The notes: generated by a model not told the origin, from the sequence alone. 56,134 bases of DNA from Candidatus Desulfovibrio intestinavium (GCA_019118345.1 DWZD01000018.1:1-56134), one strand, 5' to 3'. Positions 26,932 to 34,990 are shown, counted from the first letter of the stretch. Made by a program: numbers and translations.

Positions 26932-28347
26932 ATGCAGGACGAAGCGCGCAACGAACGCTTGCAGATGTACGGCGGTCTCTGGGGCGGCATGATCCCCTTG
27001 CTGGTGCTCATCATCGGCCTTGTCTGGCTTTCCGTCGCTGAGCGCGGGGGAACCAAGCCCTTCTGGGCTTGCGCCTGGCTTGCGCTGGCGATTGGTCTGT
27101 TCTTTGCCCGCAACAAGGCCCAGTACTGCCTTGCGGCCATGCGCGGCATCGGCGACAAGACCGGCATCGTCATCGTGACGGCCTGGCTCTTTGCCGGGGT
27201 GTTCGGCAAGCTCATGGCCGCCGGCGGTCTGGTGGACGGCTTGCTGTGGATGGGCATGTCCACCGGGGCGCAGGGCGGCGTATTCACCCTGCTGGTCTTT
27301 CTGGCGGCCATGCTCTTTGCGCTGGGGACGGGCACCAGCACGGGCACCTGCATCGCCCTGACGCCCGTGCTCTTTCCGGCCGGGTATTTTCTCGGCTGCG
27401 ATCCCGGTCTGCTGGGGACGGCCATCCTGTCCGGCGCGGCCTTTGGCGACAATCTTGCCCCCATTTCCGACACGACCATCGTCTCAGCCTACACGCAGGG
27501 CGCTCGCATGAAGGACGTGGTGCGCAGCCGCTTCCCGCTGGCCATTTCCGCCGCCGGGCTGGCGGCTGTGGTGTTTCTGCTGTTCGGCGGCGGCGGCGAG
27601 GCGCACGTCATGCCGGAAATTCAGGCCCGGCTTGATCCTTCCGGCATTCTTCTGCTGCTGGCGCTGGCCGTGGTGGTGGTCAGCGCTCTCATGGGGCGGC
27701 ACATCATCGAGTCGCTGGTGTACGGCAATGTGGCGGCAGCGGTGATCGGGGTGGCCATCGGCAACATCCGTCCCACGGACATCTTCGGCATTCCCGAAAA
27801 GTCGGGCGGCAGCACGGGGCTTATCCAGTCCGGCATTGACGGCGTGGTGGGCGCCATCATCTTCGCCATCCTCATTCTGGCGGTGACGCAGATTCTTGTG
27901 GAGTGCGGCATCATGCAGCGCATTCTGGAATTTGCCCACAAGAGCATGGTGAGCACCGTGCGGCAGGCTGAGCTGTTCATCATCGGCGTCACCGTGGTGG
28001 CCTCCATTCCCATTTCGGCCAATGCGCCTGCCGAGCTGCTGGTCGGGCCGTCGCTGGTACGCCCCATGGGCGAGCGTTTCGGGCTGGCGGCGGCGCGGCG
28101 CGCCAATCTCATGGACTGCGCGGTCTGTACCATCTTCTTCATCCTGCCGTGGCATATTGCCGTGGCGGCCTGGTACGGCGCGCTTGTGAGCGCGGCGGAA
28201 GCCTGGCAGATCACGCCGCCGCCCATCAGCGCCGCCCTGTACAATCCCTACTCCTGGGCGCTGCTTGCCGTCATTCTCTTTTCCGCGCTGACCGGCTGGA
28301 ATCGCCGGATGGCCAGCGATGAGGAGCCGTCGGGCGAAGAGGCCTAG
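26932..28347 (+). CDS. NhaC-family Na+/H+ antiporter
   Basis: 471 residues with about 11-12 membrane helices. The NhaC signature is GAAFGDNLAPISDTTIVSA near residue 170, and a repeat-related segment TVVASIPISANAPAELL appears later. Members exchange Na+ for H+ or couple metabolite exchange to Na+. AAGGAG precedes ATG 26932, and the gap from the PLP lyase is 53 bases. Inference: it may reset the sodium gradient used by the symporter at the head of the cassette, or exchange an organic product. Confidence 0.88.
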   Translation: MQDEARNERLQMYGGLWGGMIPLLVLIIGLVWLSVAERGGTKPFWACAWLALAIGLFFARNKAQYCLAAMRGIGDKTGIVIVTAWLFAGVFGKLMAAGGLVDGLLWMGMSTGAQGGVFTLLVFLAAMLFALGTGTSTGTCIALTPVLFPAGYFLGCDPGLLGTAILSGAAFGDNLAPISDTTIVSAYTQGARMKDVVRSRFPLAISAAGLAAVVFLLFGGGGEAHVMPEIQARLDPSGILLLLALAVVVVSALMGRHIIESLVYGNVAAAVIGVAIGNIRPTDIFGIPEKSGGSTGLIQSGIDGVVGAIIFAILILAVTQILVECGIMQRILEFAHKSMVSTVRQAELFIIGVTVVASIPISANAPAELLVGPSLVRPMGERFGLAAARRANLMDCAVCTIFFILPWHIAVAAWYGALVSAAEAWQITPPPISAALYNPYSWALLAVILFSALTGWNRRMASDEEPSGEEA

Positions 28348-28491
28348 AAAAACGGGAGTCCTGAGCGTCTTTCGGCTGGCGCGCCCGCTGAGCAGGGCGG
28401 CATTGCGGCGGGCAGGACAAAGATCCTGAACCTGAACCGCGAAATGGCATCCGACTTCTCTACAGGACGGGCAAACGTCCTCCATGCGCAT

Positions 28492-28518
28492 CCCCGCGTC
28501 GCCCGAGGCGACGCGGGG
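28492..28518 (+). terminator. GC-rich hairpin after the antiporter gene
   Basis: A perfect 12-bp stem (CCCCGCGTCGCC and its complement) with a CGA loop, 145 bases past the antiporter stop. There is no T-run, so it may be a transcript-end hairpin rather than an efficient intrinsic terminator. Confidence 0.45.
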
Positions 28519-28615
28519 TGTCGGCGTTTCGCGGCGGCAGATCGGCGGCTTGCAGGTGCCGGAAAAATCAGCTAATTGCAAAAGACTGTCCATCCACTCT
28601 CCCGTGCGAGCCGCC

Positions 28616-30184
28616 ATGAAAAAATATCTGCGCTATCTTGGCCCGGTGCTGATCAGCGGTCTTTTTCTGCTGGCCATCTATCTTCTTTATCAGAAGCTCC
28701 GGGCCTACAGTCTGGAAGAAATCCGCCAGAGCATCGAACAGGTTTCTTATTTCAGCATCGGTCTGTCCATTTTCCTGACCATCATCAATTATCTCATTCT
28801 GGTGGGCTATGACTGGCTGGCTCTCAAGGCCATCCACAAGAGTCTGCCCCTGCCGCGCGTGGGCCTTGTCTCGCTGGTGGGGCAGTCGGTGAGCTACAAT
28901 TTCGGCGCGCTGCTGGGCGGCACCACGGTGCGCTATCGCTTCTATTCGGCCTGGGGCTTCAGTTTTTCCGAAATCGTGCGGCTCGTGCTCATGCTGGCCG
29001 TGACCTTCTGGGTGGGCGCGCTGGGCCTGAGCGGCCTGATCTTCCTCGTGGCCCCGCCCGTCATGCCCGACCAGCTGCTGGACAAGATGCCCATCAAGGA
29101 CATCCGCGTGCTCGGCGTGATCCTGCTGTCCGTGGCTGTGGTCTATCTGGTGCTTTGCTTCCGCATCCGCAAGCCCATTCACGTCTTCGGCAAGGAATTT
29201 GTCTTTCCTGCGCCGCGTCTGGCCGTGGCGCAGATGGTCGTGGCCGGGGTGGATCTCATTGCCGCCGCTTCCTGCATGTATGTGCTGCTGCCGCAGGATC
29301 TGGGCATCAGCTTCATCGAATTCCTGCCCGGCTACCTCATGGCGCAGGTGGCGGTGGTGCTGACCCACATTCCCGGCGGGGTGGGCGTTTTCGAGCTGGT
29401 CATCATCCATCTGACCCATACCCCGCGCACGGAGGCCGTCTTTGCGGCGGTGCTGCTTTTCCGCCTTATCTACTACATCCTGCCCCTGCTGACCGCAGCG
29501 GTGCTGCTGGCTGTCTACGAAGCCCGCCAGAGCCGCAACATGCTGCGCGATGCCGGGCGCTGGCTCTCGGTGGTCTCCCATTCGCTGTCCGCCTACCTGA
29601 GCTTCGCGGCAGGCGTCTTCCTGCTGGCCTCCACCACCCTGCCCATACGCGACGCGATGCTGCAGGCCATGAGCGAGTATCTGCCGCGTGCGGTCATGGG
29701 CGTGGGGCATTTTGTCTGCGCGCTCTCCGGCGCGGCCCTGCTCTTTGTCTCCTACGGGCTGGAACGGCGGCAGCGGCGGGCCTATTATCTGGCTGTGGGC
29801 GCGCTCATCGCCGGCATTGCCGGGGCGCTGCTCAATGCCCTGTCCTGGGGCGGGGCGCTGCTCAGCGCCGTGGTGCTGCTGGCCGTGGTGCTGGGGCGGC
29901 GGCGTTTCTACCGCTCCTCTTTTTTCTGGGAGGAACCCATCCCCCTGTACTGGCTGGGCGCGGCCTTCGGCGTGCTGGTGGTGAATTTCGCCCTGGGCTG
30001 GTTCGTCTACGCGCCGCACTGGGAACGCGCGGAACGCTGGGGCTTTGATCAGGGCTTCAACGCGCCCCACGCCCTGCTGGGCTTTGCGGGCATCGCCGTG
30101 CTGGTCGTGGTGACCTGGCTGTGGCGCGTGAGCCTGCGCCGCCGCAAGCGCAGGCGGGAACAGCGGCAGACGGCGGGGGCATAG
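28616..30184 (+). CDS. Membrane protein of the lysylphosphatidylglycerol synthase/flippase (UPF0104) family
   Basis: 522 residues with about 14 hydrophobic helices. It contains family motifs such as GQSVSYNFGALLGGTTVRYRFY near residue 90 and HIPGGVGVFELVII near 250. These occur in the N-terminal flippase part of MprF and in stand-alone UPF0104 proteins. The cytoplasmic aminoacyl-transferase domain of MprF is absent; only a basic tail (RRRKRRREQRQ) follows. I start at ATG 28616, just before the first membrane helix. The Shine-Dalgarno is weak. A role in lipid movement across the inner membrane is inferred from the family. Confidence 0.85.
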   Translation: MKKYLRYLGPVLISGLFLLAIYLLYQKLRAYSLEEIRQSIEQVSYFSIGLSIFLTIINYLILVGYDWLALKAIHKSLPLPRVGLVSLVGQSVSYNFGALLGGTTVRYRFYSAWGFSFSEIVRLVLMLAVTFWVGALGLSGLIFLVAPPVMPDQLLDKMPIKDIRVLGVILLSVAVVYLVLCFRIRKPIHVFGKEFVFPAPRLAVAQMVVAGVDLIAAASCMYVLLPQDLGISFIEFLPGYLMAQVAVVLTHIPGGVGVFELVIIHLTHTPRTEAVFAAVLLFRLIYYILPLLTAAVLLAVYEARQSRNMLRDAGRWLSVVSHSLSAYLSFAAGVFLLASTTLPIRDAMLQAMSEYLPRAVMGVGHFVCALSGAALLFVSYGLERRQRRAYYLAVGALIAGIAGALLNALSWGGALLSAVVLLAVVLGRRRFYRSSFFWEEPIPLYWLGAAFGVLVVNFALGWFVYAPHWERAERWGFDQGFNAPHALLGFAGIAVLVVVTWLWRVSLRRRKRRREQRQTAGA

Positions 30185-30220
30185 CCAACGGCGCGGCGCT
30201 TGCGCGCAATGGAAGAAAAG

Positions 30221-30252
30221 GACGGTTCACCGCGTGGCGAACCGTCTTTTTT
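30221..30252 (+). terminator. Terminator after the flippase-like gene
   Basis: The GACGGTTC stem and its complement GAACCGTC (8 bp plus two more inner pairs) are followed by six T's, 37 bases after the stop. Confidence 0.85.
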
Positions 30253-30521
30253 GTCGGGGAAGCGCCCGGCGCGGCCCTGTGTGCGGCGGCCGCCCGGGCA
30301 TATTCACGGCAGGACTGCTGCCGGACATTGCCCCGGCTGCCGCCCGTGGCCGGGACGCGGCGCGACGAAGCGCCCGGCGGTCAGCGCAACGCGGTCAGCT
30401 CGGCAAGGGCGAGCGGGGCGCACAGCGCGGTGAACCGTGTCGTGCTGCGCATGATGAACCTCCCGCGCGGCGGGTGTGTTATGTGAAAATATCTATGGCG
30501 TGCTTGTATTGTTTAGTATAC
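30253..30521. other. Gene-poor spacer
   Basis: No coding signal or RNA gene could be supported between the terminator and the operator-like repeat. A long frame crosses it but lacks a ribosome-binding site and merges into the XRE gene. Base composition shifts from GC-rich to AT-rich at about 30480, which marks the promoter zone of the XRE gene. Confidence 0.5.
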
Positions 30522-30546
30522 CAACATTGGCAGCAGGTCAATGTTG
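30522..30546 (+). promoter_or_regulatory. Inverted-repeat candidate operator of the XRE gene
   Basis: CAACATTG and its exact complement CAATGTTG are separated by 9 bases and end 17 bases before the XRE start codon. The position fits autoregulation by the encoded HTH protein. Confidence 0.6.
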
Positions 30547-30563
30547 CCTGTTATCGTTCCAGA

Positions 30564-30869
30564 ATGGACGATTATCCCAGACTGACCGAGGCTACGGCCC
30601 GTGTATTGACCCGCCTGCGCGAGGACGCAGGCCTGAGCAAACGCAAGCTCGCTTCCCTGACCGGCATCGACAGGGTGTATCTGCTCCAGCTCGAGCAGCA
30701 GAAATACCGCCTGACGCTCAATGCCGCCTTTCTCATCGCCCAGGCCTTCGGCTTGCCGCCGGGGCGGCTGGTGGACATGATCGAGACCGAACGCCTGAAA
30801 CTGCTGGACGGGGACGACAGCTCTTTCACAGCGGAAATGCCGCCCGAAAGTGCGCCTCAGCAGCCCTGA
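30564..30869 (+). CDS. Small XRE/Cro-type HTH regulator
   Basis: 101 residues. The HTH_3-type domain spans about residues 8-66: VLTRLREDAGLSKRKLASLTGIDRVYLLQLEQQKYRLTL, with the recognition helix at GIDRVYLLQLE. The remaining tail is acidic and proline-rich (PPESAPQQP). I start at ATG 30564 because the protein begins right before the HTH and the inverted repeat upstream would otherwise be coding. Its 3' end overlaps the convergent neighbour by 44 bases. It could control itself or nearby selenium-operon genes; nothing proves a target. Confidence 0.8.
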   Translation: MDDYPRLTEATARVLTRLREDAGLSKRKLASLTGIDRVYLLQLEQQKYRLTLNAAFLIAQAFGLPPGRLVDMIETERLKLLDGDDSSFTAEMPPESAPQQP

Positions 30870-31386
30870 TCACGTCCCGGCAGGCGGGATGCGCATGGCG
30901 GCGCAGGTCGTGTCGCAACGCCTCCGCTGTGGGGCGGTCGCTGTTGCCGCAAGCCGCCTCCAGCAGGAGCAGCCCGCTGCGCGCGTGGAGGTAGTGCGCC
31001 TGCGGCCCAAGGGACTCCTTGCCCAGAGCGCGCCAGAGTTCGCTGAGCCGCGTGGCGGCGTCGGGCAGCATGACCCGGCAGAGATGCCAGAGGGCGTCGG
31101 CCCGCCGGCAACCGCGCGGATCGGCACGGCGTTCCAGCGTGCGCAGGGCGCGGTAGAGGGCCAGCGCCTGCCGTGTGTGGTTCAGCCGCAGCTGGAACAG
31201 CAGGGCAAGATGGACAGCATCGGCCTTCAGCACAAAAAAGGGCCTCAGCCGCCGGATGTGCGCGAATACGGCCCGCAGGCGGGTTGTTTCGCCGTTGCCG
31301 TGCAGACGGCGCAGATAGTCCAGAATGGCGGCGCGCTGAATGTCCTCGGGCAGGCTCAGGAGAAGGGAAGCAAGACTGTTGCGCAT
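30826..31386 (-). CDS. Hypothetical protein, Arg/Leu-rich helical
   Basis: 186 residues, not recognised. It is rich in Leu, Arg and Ala with regular helical spacing (RLRAVFAHIRRLRPFFVLKADAVHLALLFQ). That suggests a helical-repeat, perhaps TPR-like, fold, but no repeat can be aligned by eye. There is no signal peptide or membrane helix. The ATG is preceded by GGAGG at good spacing, which supports the gene being real. It converges on the XRE gene and overlaps its last 44 bases. Confidence 0.65.
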   Translation of the reverse strand: MRNSLASLLLSLPEDIQRAAILDYLRRLHGNGETTRLRAVFAHIRRLRPFFVLKADAVHLALLFQLRLNHTRQALALYRALRTLERRADPRGCRRADALWHLCRVMLPDAATRLSELWRALGKESLGPQAHYLHARSGLLLLEAACGNSDRPTAEALRHDLRRHAHPACRDVIRAAEAHFRAAFPL

Positions 31387-31708
31387 GAAAGGCCTCCGCT
31401 GTACAGACGGGTATGCTCCAGTCTTTCACTCAAATGCCGTCGCGGGTCAAGACGGCTTTCCTATTTCTATATGAAAATTGAATATTCTCCTATCATACGG
31501 AGATAACAAGCAAAAAAAATTTGGCAGCCGGCCTCGCGCTGCAGGGCCATCGGCTGTGCGCGAGGCCGTGGCGCACGGCATGAACCGATGGAGGCCGTGC
31601 GGACATCGTTCCCCCCGCAAAAGCGCGCCGGGGACGGGGGATTGAGCGGAGGGGAAAGCCCTCCAGCGCCGGCGGAGGGGCGTGCCTTCCCGCCAGAAAG
31701 AGCAGCGA
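31387..31708. other. Intergenic region with two inverted repeats
   Basis: No gene seen. A 10-bp perfect inverted repeat (GGCCTCGCGC, arms 31530-31539 and 31558-31567) precedes, on the minus strand, an eight-T tract. It may end the yedE-kinase operon. The AT-rich stretch 31460-31520 also holds TCTCC-N8-GGAGA (31486-31503). It is the likely promoter zone for the minus-strand hypothetical gene, but no clean -35/-10 pair was found. Confidence 0.5.
31658..31681 (-). terminator. Hairpin just after the kinase gene
   Basis: On the minus strand GCCCCTCC pairs with GGAGGGC with one bulge, followed by only three T's, 28 bases past the stop. It is a weak terminator candidate; the 31530-31567 hairpin with its T-tract is an alternative end. 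Confidence 0.35.
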
Positions 31709-32611
31709 TTACACGGGCGCGTGTCCTTCGCTGGCGGCCCGAAGCGCATGCAGCCAGTCAGGCGACAGGGCCTCGGGCAGGCGCAGGATGAGGTCGGCCA
31801 CCGGAGTATCGGGTTGCGGGGCGCAGAGGGCGGCCAGACGGCGGGCCGTGCGGGCGGCGGCCTCGCAGGCGGCGCAGAGGGGCCAGTCGGCGGCGGCGAA
31901 GGCTGTGGCCAGGCCGGTCACGATGTCGCCGGTGCCGCCGATGCATTCCATGGCCGGAACCGAGGGGCTGTCGATGACGGCACGCACCTCGCCTTCGCAG
32001 ACGATGTGATCGGCTGCGCCCTTGATGATCAGGTGGCGCGGGCAGTTGCCGTGCGCCAGCACGCGCTTGAGCAGGGGCGGGATGTTGTGATCCTCGGCCA
32101 GCAGGAAGCCGCGCGTGTAGAAGGGGTGGGGCGCGTTTTCGTCGGCCAGGAAGGCCAGTTCGCCCACATCCGGGGTGAAGAGATCATAGGCGTCGGCGTA
32201 GCCGCTCATCTTGGCGGCGTACATGAAGCCCGCGTCGGCCAGCAGGAGCGGGCGCGCGGGCAGGGCCTGCACGGCCAGCAATACCCGGTTGTGCCAGTCG
32301 GCGTCCGGGAACAGGTAATGAAAGGTCAGGCCGCGCGGAGCAAGGGCGGCCACATGTTCGCAAAGCCAGCGGTACAGGCGGCGGCTGCCCTCGCCGTTGC
32401 CGGTGTCTCCGGCCAGCAGGGCGCGGGGCGCGGCAATGTCCAGCGCCCGGCAGGCCTGCAGGGCCGTGGCGATGAGTGCCGGGGTGCCGCGCTCCACCGG
32501 CACGTTGCGTCCGTCGGGCAGACAGAGCCGGGAGCCGTCCAGCCGCAGGGGGCCGTCCGGCAGGGCAGGGGGAAACGCGGCGTCCGGGACGCTGCCGGCT
32601 ATGCACCACAT
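31709..32611 (-). CDS. Ribokinase-like/NAD(P)HX-dehydratase-like protein of the YedE operon
   Basis: 300 residues. Two segments match the C-terminal domain of NAD(P)H-hydrate dehydratase and related sugar kinases: DLFTPDVGELAFLADE near residue 145 and the anion-hole loop GGTGDIVTGLATAF near residue 225. The YjeF epimerase domain is absent. Its ATG lies inside the end of the DUF3343 gene (13-base overlap), so it is translated as part of the same operon. The real substrate is unknown. A carbohydrate-kinase-type gene beside yedE has been noted among candidate selenium genes in other bacteria, to my recollection. Confidence 0.7.
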   Translation of the reverse strand: MWCIAGSVPDAAFPPALPDGPLRLDGSRLCLPDGRNVPVERGTPALIATALQACRALDIAAPRALLAGDTGNGEGSRRLYRWLCEHVAALAPRGLTFHYLFPDADWHNRVLLAVQALPARPLLLADAGFMYAAKMSGYADAYDLFTPDVGELAFLADENAPHPFYTRGFLLAEDHNIPPLLKRVLAHGNCPRHLIIKGAADHIVCEGEVRAVIDSPSVPAMECIGGTGDIVTGLATAFAAADWPLCAACEAAARTARRLAALCAPQPDTPVADLILRLPEALSPDWLHALRAASEGHAPV

Positions 32612-33180
32612 GCGAGCTGCCTCCGCGCCTCCTCAAAGGCCTTTTGCAGGCTGTAACAGCAGAGGGTCTGCCCGATGCGCAGGGGTTCTGGGGCCTCGTC
32701 CAGCCGGGTTCCGCACAGTTCATGGGCCAGCCACGGCACATCCGGGCAGCCGCCGCCGGAAATGTTGACGATGCGGCGGTCGCGCGTGTCCACGGTGATT
32801 TTCATGTTGGCCGCCCGCACCATGAGCCAGTGATCCAGCCGCTTGATCTGGCAGAGGGAAACCGGTTCCAGCAGGGTGTCGGCAACGACGGCGGCCTCGC
32901 GCGGTTCCAGGCCCGCCTGGCGCAGGCAGTCCAGCACGCCCGCCTGCCGCAGCAGGGGAAAGACCACCACCATGTCGCAGCCGGTCTGCAATTGCGGCGG
33001 CGGCCCCTTGACCTCCACGGCAAAACCGGCCTCGCGCAGGCAGCGTTCGGCGCGGATGACCTCGCCGGTCTGGTCGAAGATCAGCAGGCCCGTAGCGGGT
33101 GCGGCGGCAGCCGCTTGCCCCTGTGTGCCGTCCGGCTTGGGCCGCAAAAGCGCGCCCAGACGTTTCAGGATGCCTGTCAT
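32599..33180 (-). CDS. DUF3343-containing protein of the YedE operon
   Basis: 193 residues. The middle part (GLLIFDQTGEVIRAERCLREAGFAVEVKGPPPQLQTGCDMVVVF, about residues 31-75) fits DUF3343, a small domain that co-occurs with YedE and TusA-like genes in selenium-using bacteria. The C-terminal half carries Cys pairs (GGGCPDVPWLAHELCGT and QTLCCYSLQ) that could bind a chalcogen or metal; I do not recognise a named domain there. It follows the TusA-like gene after 57 bases and overlaps the kinase-like gene. Confidence 0.75.
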   Translation of the reverse strand: MTGILKRLGALLRPKPDGTQGQAAAAAPATGLLIFDQTGEVIRAERCLREAGFAVEVKGPPPQLQTGCDMVVVFPLLRQAGVLDCLRQAGLEPREAAVVADTLLEPVSLCQIKRLDHWLMVRAANMKITVDTRDRRIVNISGGGCPDVPWLAHELCGTRLDEAPEPLRIGQTLCCYSLQKAFEEARRQLACGA

Positions 33181-33237
33181 GGCGTCGTCTCCGGCGCGCG
33201 GCGGACGACAGAACGCCGTCCGCCGCTCAGCATGACG

Positions 33238-33450
33238 TTATTTGCGGATGTCGATGCGGAAATCCGCACCATCTTCCGTGGATTCCACCGTGAAGCCGCT
33301 GTTGCGGGCGGCACGGCTCACATTTTCGCGGCTGGCTTCATTGTCCACCAGCACGGTAAATTCGCCGTCCGGGCTTTTCTTGGCGGCCGTGAGAAAGAGC
33401 AGCACGGGCTGCGGGCAGGAAAGGCCGCGCGCGTCAATGAGTTCAGCCAT
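33238..33450 (-). CDS. TusA/SirA-like sulfur (selenium) carrier protein
   Basis: 70 residues, about the size of TusA (81). The key motif LSCPQPVLL near residue 10 carries the single catalytic Cys (CPxP) that holds a persulfide, or here possibly a perselenide. The remaining beta-alpha-beta-alpha-beta-beta pattern is intact (TVLVDNEASRENVSRAARNSGFTVES). Its ATG overlaps the yedE stop as TAATG, so the two are coupled. With YedE it probably hands imported sulfur or selenium species onward. This is inference from operon context. Confidence 0.85.
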   Translation of the reverse strand: MAELIDARGLSCPQPVLLFLTAAKKSPDGEFTVLVDNEASRENVSRAARNSGFTVESTEDGADFRIDIRK

Positions 33451-34544
33451 TAGGCACCTCGCTTGCAGTTGAAGAAACCGATGACAAGGCAGACGGCCAG
33501 ACCGCCCAGCGCGCCGAGCATGCCGTGGGGGCCGATGCCCGTGGCGCTGGAGGCAAAGCCGAAATTGTGGGCCACGGCCGCGCCGAGAATGAGGCCGACC
33601 ACAAAGACGGCGGCGTCGTTGTCGCCCTCGCCGGCCATGAAGAGCTGACGCCCGGGGCAGCCGCCGGCCAGCGCAAAGGCCAGACCGGCGGTCACCATGC
33701 CGAGGAAGTTCCAGAGGGAATCGGTATGGGCGATGGGCTGGCCTTCCATGCCGGGATGGAAACCGCCCAGCACGACATTGAGCACAAGGGCGCAGGCCAG
33801 CATGGCCAGCAGGCCGAGGGCCAGATGCCATTGCCGGAACAGGAGGACGTCACGGATGGCACCCATGGTGCAGAAGCGGCTGCGCTGGGCCAGAATCCCC
33901 ACCACAAGGCCCGCCGCCAGCGAGAGCAGCACCGGCGCATGCATCGCGCCCGGCCCCTTGAGGGAATAGAAGAGCACGCCGCTCTTGTCCTGCCCCTCCA
34001 CCTGCGGATTGAGCAGGAGCAGAACCAGCAGGGCCAGCATGATGCCGGGCAGGATCAGGCCGCTGACCTTGCCCTGGCTCTGACTGCGGCCCAGCGAGAA
34101 GCCCTGCCGGAAAAAGAGCGTGCCGATGCCCACGCCGACCACCAGTCCGGCCAGACCGAAGACGGCATTCAGGTCGCCGCCGGCCAGCCGCATGATGACG
34201 CGCCACGGGCAGCCCAGAAAGACCAGCGCGCCGATGGCCGCCACCATGCCCAGCAGCAGGCGGATGATGGGCGAGGATCCGCCCCGGGCGCGGTATTCGC
34301 CGAAGAGCAGGGACGCGCCCAGCGCGCCGAGCACCATGCCGATGATTTCCGGCCGCAGGTACTGGACAATGGCCGCCCGGTGCAAGCCGATGGCCCCGGC
34401 GATATCGCGGTTGAAGCAGGCCACGCAAATGCCCATGTTGCCGGGATTGCCCATGCGTTGCAGCAGAATGGCCAGCGCGCCCAGCACCAGCCCCGTGCAG
34501 ACGACGCCCGCCGTGGTGGAAAGGAAATTGGAACCGGTCTTCAT
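33450..34544 (-). CDS. yedE: YedE/YeeE-family putative selenium/sulfur transporter
   Basis: 364 residues with about ten membrane helices in two related halves. Conserved Cys-containing segments seen in this family are GICVACFNRDIAGAIG, LGCPWRVIMRLAGGDLN, SRFCTMGAIRDVLLF and GGCPGRQLFMAGEGDND. The related YeeE imports thiosulfate through such cysteines. The YedE branch, found with TusA-like and DUF3343 genes, is the proposed selenium-species transporter. The start is ATG 34544 after AAGGGGG; the in-frame upstream extension has no signal and falls within the leader. It is the first gene of a four-gene operon with a strong promoter and long leader. Confidence 0.88.
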   Translation of the reverse strand: MKTGSNFLSTTAGVVCTGLVLGALAILLQRMGNPGNMGICVACFNRDIAGAIGLHRAAIVQYLRPEIIGMVLGALGASLLFGEYRARGGSSPIIRLLLGMVAAIGALVFLGCPWRVIMRLAGGDLNAVFGLAGLVVGVGIGTLFFRQGFSLGRSQSQGKVSGLILPGIMLALLVLLLLNPQVEGQDKSGVLFYSLKGPGAMHAPVLLSLAAGLVVGILAQRSRFCTMGAIRDVLLFRQWHLALGLLAMLACALVLNVVLGGFHPGMEGQPIAHTDSLWNFLGMVTAGLAFALAGGCPGRQLFMAGEGDNDAAVFVVGLILGAAVAHNFGFASSATGIGPHGMLGALGGLAVCLVIGFFNCKRGA

Positions 34545-34776
34545 GAAACCCCCTTGTGATGCGGATGCGCGCGAAATGGCGCGCGTGTCGCGTGGCGACT
34601 GGGGGACGGAAGACCGATCAGGGGCGGGAAGGATGGGCGCAGTCCGCAACCGTGCACCGACGCTTCCGTCCGGTGGCGCTCCACGCCGTGGAGCGACAGA
34701 AAAGGCGTCAGTTGCGGTACGACGGCATGGCGCGGCATCCTCCGAAAATGTCCGTCAGCCCACGGGGGACAACGGC
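34545..34776 (-). promoter_or_regulatory. Structured 5' leader of the yedE operon (candidate riboswitch)
   Basis: About 230 nt separate the predicted start (near 34776) from yedE. In transcript order there are several elements. A tight hairpin with an 8-bp stem and GGC loop lies around 34677-34695. A perfect 9-bp long-range stem GGACGGAAG / CTTCCGTCC (arms 34663-34671 and 34604-34612) encloses 50 nt. An inner helix GGTGC/GCGCC is possible. A GC hairpin GCGCG-N6-CGCGC lies close before the Shine-Dalgarno. This layout resembles a riboswitch aptamer plus expression platform. I could not match it to a known class. Confidence 0.5.
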
Positions 34777-34782
34777 AGAAGG

Positions 34783-34811
34783 AGCATAGGAGAGCCTGTG
34801 CCAAAGGTCAA
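34783..34811 (-). promoter_or_regulatory. Promoter of the yedE operon
   Basis: On the minus strand TTGACC (34806-34811), 17 bases, TATGCT (34783-34788). It is a near-consensus sigma-70 promoter 239 bases upstream of the yedE start. Between it and pyrR (34812-34990) I see no gene, only a weak stem (CCGCCC/GGGCGG) before TTTTT near 34825 that may end pyrR transcripts. Confidence 0.7.
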
Positions 34812-34990
34812 GGGAGGGCGGCGAAAAAGAGCGGCCCGCCCGCCGCGCATGTATGGGCGGCACGGGCGCGGCGACGTCAGTGCAGGGAGAGCGGGTAGCG
34901 CCGCAGGGCCGGACGACTGCGGTCATGGGCAGGGGCGGGATGAGGATGCGCGGCTGTTCTCCCCCTGCTGCGACGGGACAGCGCCGGGGG

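Noticed and set aside
34714..34734. Six-codon upstream reading frame (MPSYRN) in the yedE leader
   Set aside because: There is a GGAGG-like site at workable distance, but such a short frame occurs easily by chance and no regulatory codons stand out.
34545..34776. Cobalamin riboswitch in the yedE leader
   Set aside because: The length fits, and one short stretch on the opposite strand recalls part of the class, but the B12-box (AGCC-N-GGAGACC type) and the expected order of conserved blocks are absent on the transcribed strand.
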